Shown here: in pieces, positions 16,955 to 24,109 of the stretch
Numbering within the stretch: position 1 is the first letter of the stretch
Layout: each line of letters starts with the position of its first letter
Source: an uncultured Roseateles sp.
GTDB lineage: Bacteria > Pseudomonadota > Gammaproteobacteria > Burkholderiales > Burkholderiaceae_C
Assembly (NCBI RefSeq): GCF_913777145.1
Contig: NZ_CAJYPS010000027.1
Coordinates: 248,001 to 312,000, forward strand
Length of the DNA stretch: 64,000 nt
Reading direction: 5' to 3'
Notes under the pieces: model-generated
What the model was told of the DNA's origin: nothing
The model's input: the letters and a program-made list of their open reading frames with translations, nothing else
Database searches by the model: none
Program-made: the position numbers and the translations under genes

Positions 16955-19000
16955 TCAGGGCCGCTTCAGATGCACAGACAGAAAGCGCTCCATGCGCTCG
17001 GCAAAGTCGATATGCGACGCGGGCAGCAACCAGGTATGACCCTCGCCCGGGTAGACGACCCACTCCGGCGGATTGCCTGCCTTGATGAGCGCGTCGCGCA
17101 TGCGCTCACCGTGGGCCAAAGGAACCCGAAGATCGGCGCCGCCCATGGCCAAGAGGACAGGAGCCTTGATCAGGTCGGCATGCTCTGAGGGCGAATACTT
17201 TCGCAGCATCGCCTCATCTCTATCGGGGTCACCCAGCCGGACTGACAACACCGCCTGGCGCGTCAGCGGGCTGACGTCGGTGTCCATCCAACTAGCCCCC
17301 TGCGCGAGCAGCATCAGATCGGTCACGGCCACCCAGGCCACCCCGCACTTGTAGAGGTCCGGATGGCGCATCAAACCCGCCAGCGTCGCATAGCCGCCAT
17401 AGCTGGCGCCGGCGATACAGGCCAGATCGCTGGACAAGCCCAGCCTCTGGGCCCAGAGCAGCGCGTCAGCGACATCGTCCTGCATGGACTGGCCCCATTG
17501 TTTGAAGCCGGCCTCCAAAAAGGTCTGGCCAAAGCCATCGCTGCCACGGAACTCAGGCTCCAACACGACATAGCCCCGCGACGCAATGAACTCGGCGTAG
17601 GGAAAGGGGCTCCAGCCCCAGCCCCAGGGGCGCCCCCGAACATTCGGTCCGCCGTGGACAAGGACAACGGTCGGCAAGGGCTGTGAAGGCTTGGTGCCCG
17701 GTTTGTGCCCTGGAGGCAGGGTGATCCAGACCGGCACCTCCACACCATCACGGGCCTTGAAGTACTGAAAATCGACCCGCGGCATTTGCGCGGGATCTAT
17801 GCCCTTGCGGAACTGCACCACCGGCTGCCAGCCATCGTCCTGCGCTCGATAAACAAGCGCCTGCCCAGGATCACGATCCGAGAAAGACCGGACAAGGGCG
17901 ATCATGTCGCGCTGGCCACAACGCCGGCATTGGATGCGGTTCACATGCCCGGGAAACCGCGCGTCCACCTTCTGCTGAAAGGCTTTCATCTCGGAGCTAA
18001 ACCAGACCGTGTCCTCGGCATCGGTGGTCACACGGACTCCTAGCAGGTCGCCGTTAGCGGACTGCAAGACATCGCCCTGGAAATCGAACTTCCCGGTGCT
18101 GACCAGGGTTTGCGGCTCAGGCGCACCCTTCTTCAGATCGAATCGCTTGAGCACCGACAGCCCAGCAGGCCCCTGACGCTCCGTCACATACAACTGCCCT
18201 TGGGCATCCACCGCCTTTGGCGTGAACGGCATATGCAACAACTGACCTTGGCCGATCTGCTGCCACGCAGCCTGTCCTGCCCCACGGTAGAAGATCTTGG
18301 CGTCCATCTCATGGACACTGACCGCCACCCGGGGCTGCCCCTGCGCATCGAAAACCCACTGAGCCGATGCAGGTGGCGCATCCAGTCCAGGCAAGGATCG
18401 GACAGCCCCGGTGTTCACATTGACGATCAGCGGCCTGAGCGCCGTGATCTCATAAGACGTGTTGAGACGCATCTCCCCAACAATGATCTCCTCATTGGGT
18501 GAGTCTGCCCGCGCTTCCGGGACATTCAACAAGACGTGATTGGCAGCCAGACTCCGGTCGCGGATCTTGGAGAAGGCATCCCCCTGTCGCATGGTGCGTC
18601 GAACCAGTTCGCGCAGGTTGTCACCATCACGGTCCACGGCAAACAGCCCGGGAGGCTGCCGGTAATAGGAGCCACTGCCCAGCGCCAGGTCGGTCACGCC
18701 GAACACCAACCGGTTCTCATTGACCCAGTGGATATCCACGACATCCAGCCCCTGAAAGCGGGCGGCTTGGGTGGGTTTCCCACCCGGTTGAAGGTCGAAG
18801 ACGAACAGTGCTCGTCGCCCGTCCAGCTTGCTCGTTGTGAGGGCCAAATAACGCCCGGACGGACTGAGCTCCAACTCGTCCATCTCGGCATGCTGGAAAA
18901 AGGCTTCGGCAGGCACTAATGCGCGTTGCGTCTGTGCAATCGCCGCGACCGATCCTAGGCACAGGGCGAGCAGCACGCCTCGCAAAAGAAGTCTGAACAT
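16955..19000 (-). CDS. Secreted S9-family (prolyl oligopeptidase-like) peptidase
   Basis: The 681-residue protein has a signal peptide (MFRLLLRGVLLALCLGSVAA, cut near AIAQ), an N-terminal beta-propeller half and a C-terminal alpha/beta-hydrolase half. The catalytic serine lies in GASYGGYA at about residue 533, with the acid in GGADLRVPLAHG (about 623) and His in GEGHTWL (about 653). This is the dipeptidyl-peptidase IV/acylaminoacyl-peptidase branch of S9, which releases short peptides in the periplasm or outside. The ATG at 19000 was chosen for its ribosome site (AAGGGA) and the signal peptide; an ATG at 19117 lies beyond the upstream terminator. It is flanked by two TonB receptor genes on the same strand. 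Confidence 0.92.
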   Translation of the reverse strand: MFRLLLRGVLLALCLGSVAAIAQTQRALVPAEAFFQHAEMDELELSPSGRYLALTTSKLDGRRALFVFDLQPGGKPTQAARFQGLDVVDIHWVNENRLVFGVTDLALGSGSYYRQPPGLFAVDRDGDNLRELVRRTMRQGDAFSKIRDRSLAANHVLLNVPEARADSPNEEIIVGEMRLNTSYEITALRPLIVNVNTGAVRSLPGLDAPPASAQWVFDAQGQPRVAVSVHEMDAKIFYRGAGQAAWQQIGQGQLLHMPFTPKAVDAQGQLYVTERQGPAGLSVLKRFDLKKGAPEPQTLVSTGKFDFQGDVLQSANGDLLGVRVTTDAEDTVWFSSEMKAFQQKVDARFPGHVNRIQCRRCGQRDMIALVRSFSDRDPGQALVYRAQDDGWQPVVQFRKGIDPAQMPRVDFQYFKARDGVEVPVWITLPPGHKPGTKPSQPLPTVVLVHGGPNVRGRPWGWGWSPFPYAEFIASRGYVVLEPEFRGSDGFGQTFLEAGFKQWGQSMQDDVADALLWAQRLGLSSDLACIAGASYGGYATLAGLMRHPDLYKCGVAWVAVTDLMLLAQGASWMDTDVSPLTRQAVLSVRLGDPDRDEAMLRKYSPSEHADLIKAPVLLAMGGADLRVPLAHGERMRDALIKAGNPPEWVVYPGEGHTWLLPASHIDFAERMERFLSVHLKRP

Positions 19001-19051
19001 CCAACCATCCCTTGTTAAGTGGGTCCGTCTGCTCTGCGGCCGACATGTGCG

Positions 19052-19084
19052 AAAAAAAAGCCTGCCAGCGGTGCTGGCAGGCTT
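19052..19084 (-). terminator. Intrinsic terminator of the middle TonB receptor gene
   Basis: A perfect 12-bp stem (AAGCCTGCCAGC with its complement, loop GGT/ACC) is followed on the minus strand by eight T residues. It sits 37 bp after the receptor stop at 19121 and ahead of the S9 peptidase start. It may limit read-through, so the peptidase likely has its own promoter or lower expression. Confidence 0.88.
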
Positions 19085-19120
19085 GGCTCGCTTTGAAGGG
19101 GCCCGATGGCCCCCCAACCA

Positions 19121-22051
19121 TCAGAACGATTGGTTGTAGCGAACGAAGAAGAAGCGATCGATAGGCAGATCCGGATCCACCGACGACGACGACGAGTTGC
19201 CCGAACCCGGAGCAGAGCCGATACCGTAGTTGGCATCCAGGATCACGCGCGGCTTCTTGTTGAAGACGTTGTTCGCGCCCACCAGGATCTGGCCCTTCCA
19301 GGGAGTCTTGAAGCCCACGCTCAGGTCGCTGTACCAGATGCCCTTCTTCTTGTCGACATCCGTACCCCAGCTGGCCGCCTGGCCAGGGTTGGTGCACGAG
19401 AAGGCCGGATCGGAAGAGTCCCAGCACTGCGTCTTGACGGCGCCGTAGTAGCGGCTGGCCAGCGTGGCGTTCCAGTTACCCAGGCTCCAGTCCAGGCTGA
19501 AATTAGCCTTGAAGCGATAGGTACCGTACTCGCCGGCGTACTCTTGCCAGTCGCCGTCGTTGGTGCTCTTGATGCGATAGCTGTCGACATAGCTCGACTC
19601 CATGCGCGCACCGAACAGGCCGTACTGCGTCTTGGGCAGCTGGTATGCGATGTTGAAGTCGATACCCTTGGTCTGCAGTTCACCCAGGTTGGCATTGCCG
19701 CGGCTCAGGGCCGTGATCATGCCGGTGACCGGGTCACGCTTGATGCTGGAGCAGAACTCCGACACACCCTGCGTGTAGCACTGGTTCATCACATAAGACG
19801 CGCTCACGGCCGTAATGCGGTTCTTGATGGTGATGTTGTACCAGTCCAGCGAGGTGGTCAGACCCGGCACATAGCTGGGGCTGTACACCAGGCCGACCGT
19901 CTTGGTGGTAGCGGTTTCAGGCTTCAGGAACGCATTGCCGGCGCCGCTGTTGAAAGCCACGGTACCTTGGGCACCGCCAGCAGGCACGGGGTTGCCGGCT
20001 TGGTTGACCTGACGATAGCCGTTGAACACGCCGGCAGCACGGCAGCGGGCTTGACCTGCAGCGTCCTTCCAGGCTTGACCGTATTGCGTATCGCAGGGGT
20101 CCAGGTAGGAGTCGAACGATTGGGATCCGCCGCCGAAAGTGTCGGCTAGGTTGGGGGCGCGGAAGCCCTCAGCCCAGGTGCCACGTGCCAGCAGGTCCTT
20201 GATCGGCTTCCACATCAGGCTCGCTTTGCTGTTGGTGGTGTTGCCGAAGTTGCTGTAGTCCGAATAGCGCGTCGCCAGGTTCATGCTCAGCAGTTCGGCC
20301 CCAGGCAGACCCTTCAGCAACGGGACGTTCAGCTCGAGGTAGGCCTCCGTGACGTCATACTTGCCTTCGGTGCTCTTCGCGGCCAAGTCTGTCGAGTACC
20401 CGGACTGCTCGAACTGGCCCGGACGGTCGAAACCCTCCACCTTGCGACGCTCGAAACCAGCTGCCAGGCCCACGGTGCCGTAAGGCAGCTTGAACAGATC
20501 GCCGGAGATGTCGGCGGTGGCGCTCTTGACCGTGCTGCCGTAGGTGCCTTGACCCACCGACATCACGTAGTCGAGTGCCGAGTTGGTAGCGGCCGACGGA
20601 CCACCCAGGATGTCAAACGGCACGCAGTCGGTCAGCGCAATCGGATTGGCAGCCGTACCGCACTGAACCTGACCCGCGGCGTTCTTGAACGAGGGGCCCA
20701 GGGCTTTCTTCAGGTTCAGCAGGTTGATGTTGCCCGTGCCCGTCACCGTGCCCTCAACCTTGCTCAGGTTGTAGCCCACGCTCCAGTTCCACAGACGGGA
20801 TGCGACCTGGAATTCACCTTCGACCGCACCGTCGATGTGGAAGGTCTTGTTCTTGTTGTCCGTGATCCGGGGACGATCGATCGTGCGGCGAGCAAAGTAC
20901 AGGTCCTGGCCATTGCCAGCACCCAGCACCGAGCTACCCAGCGGGTTGTAGTAGCTGTCCTTGTCGATGTAGACGCGGTAGGCGTTCTGCGACGTGCTGG
21001 TCAGCGGGTAGCCCGCCACCTGACGGCTGGAATCACGCTCGGCATACATGGCCGTCGTCGTGAAGCGCAGGCTCGCAGGCAGTTCGAACGAACCCTTGGT
21101 GAAGATGGACTTCAACTCGGTGGGCGAGTTGAACATCATCTGCGAGGTCGAGTTGAACGTGTCGTTCGTCGCGCCCTTGTAGGCGTGGTAATTGGCGACG
21201 TCGCGCGAATCCGAGCCGGTACCGTCACCCAAGGGGCCGCCGGTGTGATTCAGCATGTAGCCGTTGGCGTTGCCGTTGTAGCCACCGCAACCGCCGCTGG
21301 CGCTGACCGTGCAGAAGCGACCCCAGGGGGCGGTACCGTAGCCTGCACCCTCGGTACCCGGGCCGTAGGAGGTCGACGTGATGTCGCGGTCCTTGGCCCA
21401 GACCGTGCCTTGCTTGCTGTAGGTGAAGGCGAACATCAGCGATGCCTTGTCGTCACCGCCGCCGTAGGCAAAGTTGTAGTCGTCGGTCTTGCCGTCGCCC
21501 TTTTCGTTTGCACCGTGATAGGCGCTGAAGAAACCGCCATTCAGCGTCTTCTTCAGAATGATGTTGACCACGCCGGCAATGGCGTCAGAGCCGTAGGTCG
21601 ACGAAGCACCATCCTTCAGCACCTCGATACGCTCGATCAGCGCGGAGGGCACCGTGGACATGTCGGTGTAGCCGCCGACCGATTGCGTCCAGCGCTTGCC
21701 GTTCACCAGCACCAACAGACGCTCAGAGCCCAGGTTGCGCAGGTTGACGTATTGACCGCCTTGTTCGCGGTTGGACGTCAGCACCGAACCCTTGCTGAAG
21801 TCGGGCGAACCGGCCGCGGACATGCGGTTGATGATGTCGCCCACAGTCACCAGACCGCTCTTCTGGATCTGCTCCTGAGTGACGGTCTGGACCGGCTGTG
21901 CCGTTTCCAGGTCGATGGAGCGAATGCGCGAGCCGGTGATTTCGACGCGCTCGATCGTCTGGGGTTGCGCCTGAGTCTGAGCCTGCGCAAGGCCGGCGAG
22001 GCCGGCGAGCGCGAGCGCCGCTGCGACCGAGGTCTTGGTACGTTTGTGCAT
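19121..22051 (-). CDS. TonB-dependent receptor
   Basis: A 976-residue outer membrane receptor. The signal peptide ends at AQAQ near residue 24. A TonB-box-like ERVEITGSRIR motif follows at about 34-44. The plug contains VTVGDIINRM, VNLRNLGSERLLVLVNGKRW and RIEVLKDGASSTYGSDAIAGVVNIIL. The barrel closes with RFFFVRYNQSF, ending in Phe. The ligand cannot be read from sequence. It belongs to the same ERxEITGS group as the receptors at 24110 and 38982. A good ribosome site (GGAGAA) lies 5 bp before the ATG. The gene is divergent from the geranylgeranyl-reductase-like gene across a long A/T-richer region carrying two dyads. Confidence 0.93.
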   Translation of the reverse strand: MHKRTKTSVAAALALAGLAGLAQAQTQAQPQTIERVEITGSRIRSIDLETAQPVQTVTQEQIQKSGLVTVGDIINRMSAAGSPDFSKGSVLTSNREQGGQYVNLRNLGSERLLVLVNGKRWTQSVGGYTDMSTVPSALIERIEVLKDGASSTYGSDAIAGVVNIILKKTLNGGFFSAYHGANEKGDGKTDDYNFAYGGGDDKASLMFAFTYSKQGTVWAKDRDITSTSYGPGTEGAGYGTAPWGRFCTVSASGGCGGYNGNANGYMLNHTGGPLGDGTGSDSRDVANYHAYKGATNDTFNSTSQMMFNSPTELKSIFTKGSFELPASLRFTTTAMYAERDSSRQVAGYPLTSTSQNAYRVYIDKDSYYNPLGSSVLGAGNGQDLYFARRTIDRPRITDNKNKTFHIDGAVEGEFQVASRLWNWSVGYNLSKVEGTVTGTGNINLLNLKKALGPSFKNAAGQVQCGTAANPIALTDCVPFDILGGPSAATNSALDYVMSVGQGTYGSTVKSATADISGDLFKLPYGTVGLAAGFERRKVEGFDRPGQFEQSGYSTDLAAKSTEGKYDVTEAYLELNVPLLKGLPGAELLSMNLATRYSDYSNFGNTTNSKASLMWKPIKDLLARGTWAEGFRAPNLADTFGGGSQSFDSYLDPCDTQYGQAWKDAAGQARCRAAGVFNGYRQVNQAGNPVPAGGAQGTVAFNSGAGNAFLKPETATTKTVGLVYSPSYVPGLTTSLDWYNITIKNRITAVSASYVMNQCYTQGVSEFCSSIKRDPVTGMITALSRGNANLGELQTKGIDFNIAYQLPKTQYGLFGARMESSYVDSYRIKSTNDGDWQEYAGEYGTYRFKANFSLDWSLGNWNATLASRYYGAVKTQCWDSSDPAFSCTNPGQAASWGTDVDKKKGIWYSDLSVGFKTPWKGQILVGANNVFNKKPRVILDANYGIGSAPGSGNSSSSSVDPDLPIDRFFFVRYNQSF

Positions 22052-22327
22052 TACTTCTCCAGTTCGAAGGCCTGTAAACCGTTCAACCCGCGCGACTGCG
22101 TGCGTTGCAGGGATACAGCAACGCCAACCGGCTGGTTAGGGCTGGCGATTCTCAGCAAAGCCTTCTGTAGGCTGACCCGGGGAAAGCCCTGGGAACACCG
22201 CTTGCTGAGGCGACCACACAAACAAGAAGACGAAAGAAGCAAGCATTTGAATGAAATATGAATGCAGTATATGAAAATTAACGCCTCAGACAACAATGCG
22301 GCATCTTGAGTGGGTCACGGCCATCAG

Positions 22328-22339
22328 CAACGATCGTTG
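22328..22339. promoter_or_regulatory. 12-bp perfect palindrome, candidate operator
   Basis: CAACGATCGTTG is a perfect palindrome with a central CG-containing core, as in LacI-type operators. It lies 277 bp upstream of the receptor start and 172 bp upstream of the flavoprotein start. Confidence 0.4.
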
Positions 22340-22380
22340 TCGTACCGCAACAATCTGACGCACCAACTCATACGCTGATG

Positions 22381-22393
22381 CGTTGTGACAACG
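22381..22393. promoter_or_regulatory. 13-bp odd palindrome, candidate operator
   Basis: CGTTGTGACAACG is a perfect dyad around a central G. Its CGTTG/CAACG half-sites are the same as those of the palindrome at 22328, about 53 bp away. Two related sites suggest cooperative binding by one regulator. Confidence 0.4.
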
Positions 22394-22510
22394 AGTAATC
22401 ACCGTTTACAAATCTGCCCCCCCCTTCGGCTCATCGCCTTTGCCACAACGCCCGAGCGGGCAGCCCATGACCGATCCGCCCTCAGATTGGCCCCATTAAA
22501 ATAAGGTCAA

Positions 22511-23743
22511 ATGCTTCAGACCATGCTCCCCAGGCGCTACGACATCCTCATCATCGGCGCCGGCCCCGCAGGCAGCGCCTGCGCGCAATGGCTGGCCCGG
22601 GCCGGGCTTGACGTGGTGCTGGCCGACCAACACCCTCAAGGCCGCGACAAGATCTGCGGTGACGGACTGATCCCGGACTCGCACCGGGCGCTGGCCAAGC
22701 TGGGTCTGCTAGACGAGGTGATGCGCCGCGCGCAGGCGGTGAGCCATGTGGGCTGCATAGGGCCGCGTGGCGGACGCATCGACGTGCCGGGCACGCTGGC
22801 CGTGCTGCCGCGCCGGGAGCTCGATGCCCTGCTGTGCCAGTCTGCCCAGGACGCCGGCGCGCGGTTCCTGGCCCCGGCGCGCTTCGAGGCGCCACTGGAG
22901 GAGAACGGGCGGGTCGTCGGCGCCCGCCTCAAGCACGAAGGCGAACTCATAGAGATCCGCGCCGGCTGGGTGGTGCTCGCCACCGGTGCCGTGCCCAAGG
23001 CCCTGACCGCGGCCGGCATGTGCGAGCGCCACACGCCCAGTGGCGTGGCCTTGCGCGGCTATGTGAAAGCGCCCGAGATGGTGGGCCGCATCAAGGCGCT
23101 GGAGGTCGTGTGGCACCAGTCCGTGCGGCCCGGCTATGGCTGGATCTTCCCGGCCCCCGATGGCCACTTCAACATCGGCGTCGGCGTCACCGACTCCCAC
23201 CGCGACCTGGGCGGCGGCAAGGGCCGCAAGAAGGAAGTCAATCTGCGCGCCATCTTCGACGCCTTCGTCGAGCACTATGCGCCGGCGCGTGAGTTGCTCC
23301 GCGTCGGCCAGCGCGTGGGCGAGGGCGACAACTGGCTCAAGGGTGCGCCGCTGCGCTGCACGCTCAAGGGCGCGCGCTGGACCCGACCCGGCCTGCTGGT
23401 CACCGGCGAGGCCGCCGGCAGCACTTACTCCTTCACCGGCGAGGGTATAGGCAAAGCCATGGAAACCGGCCTGCTGGCCGCCGAGGCGCTGCTGGCACAC
23501 CGCGAGGACGATGCCGCAGCCCGCACCGCCTACGAGGCAGGCCTCGCCAAATTGAAACCCAAGTTCGATTTGTACGAACGCGCCAACCGCGTGAATGCCT
23601 ACCCCTGGCTGGCCGACCTGCTGATCTGGCGCGCCCAGAAGAGCCCCCGCTTGCTCTCCCGCATGAGCGGAGTGCTGAATGAAACCAGCAACCCGGGGCA
23701 CCTGGTCAGCCTCAAGGGTATCTCCCGGCTGTTCTTCGAATAG
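22511..23743 (+). CDS. Geranylgeranyl-reductase-family FAD oxidoreductase
   Basis: A 410-residue flavoprotein. The FAD-binding GAGPAGSACAQWLARAG motif lies at about residues 17-33. The second FAD contact is the GEAAGSTYSFTGEGIGKAMETG segment near the C-terminus. The substrate-channel phrase GYGWIFPAPDGHFNIGVGV is typical of geranylgeranyl reductase-like proteins. Enzymes of this family saturate isoprenoid chains or act on other hydrophobic substrates. No chlorophyll, carotenoid or hopanoid gene lies nearby, so the substrate is unknown and a quinone or lipid role is only a guess. ATG 22511 and ATG 22523 are both possible starts. It is a lone gene, divergent from a TonB receptor gene. Confidence 0.82.
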   Translation: MLQTMLPRRYDILIIGAGPAGSACAQWLARAGLDVVLADQHPQGRDKICGDGLIPDSHRALAKLGLLDEVMRRAQAVSHVGCIGPRGGRIDVPGTLAVLPRRELDALLCQSAQDAGARFLAPARFEAPLEENGRVVGARLKHEGELIEIRAGWVVLATGAVPKALTAAGMCERHTPSGVALRGYVKAPEMVGRIKALEVVWHQSVRPGYGWIFPAPDGHFNIGVGVTDSHRDLGGGKGRKKEVNLRAIFDAFVEHYAPARELLRVGQRVGEGDNWLKGAPLRCTLKGARWTRPGLLVTGEAAGSTYSFTGEGIGKAMETGLLAAEALLAHREDDAAARTAYEAGLAKLKPKFDLYERANRVNAYPWLADLLIWRAQKSPRLLSRMSGVLNETSNPGHLVSLKGISRLFFE

Positions 23744-24109
23744 GCGTTCGCCCCGGCCGGACTGGCCTTTCCCGCTCCCCGAAAGCACCCGACCCGCCTG
23801 GCTGTGTCAGCCGAGGGCGCGGCCGCCTGCGCGCGCAGACTGCAAGCCAAATAAGAGCCAACCCTACATAGGGTCAACGCTTATTAGAAATAAAAAATTA
23901 CTTCAAGAAACACGCAAAAGACCGCACGAGATTTCAGGACATTGACGTCACAAACATGTGGCAACCAAACAAATAATTTTTGTAAAGTCCTGCCGGCTCC
24001 AAGAAATCCTTCAAACTCGGCCGCGCCATCAACATGACGGGTTGAAGCATTCAGCGTCCATCACACCGTATGGCGTTGGGTTGTGAATTGATTTCTGGAG
24101 TATTTCTCA
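23744..24109. other. Intergenic region and leader of the third TonB receptor
   Basis: This 366-bp gap holds no gene. It is A/T-rich from about 23860 to 23990. It includes TTGACG near 23942 and a run of T residues near 23977, and ends in a ribosome site (TGGAG) 10 bp before the receptor ATG. It likely holds the receptor promoter and a long leader, but no -35/-10 pair is clear enough to call. Confidence 0.55.

Larger units (their letters stand above)
22052..22510. other. Long divergent intergenic region with dyads
   Basis: The 459 bp between the divergent receptor and flavoprotein genes hold no gene that I can support. The region is A/T-richer than the coding DNA (22230-22290 and 22390-22420) and carries two perfect palindromes (listed separately). 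It must hold the promoters of both genes. Confidence 0.6.
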
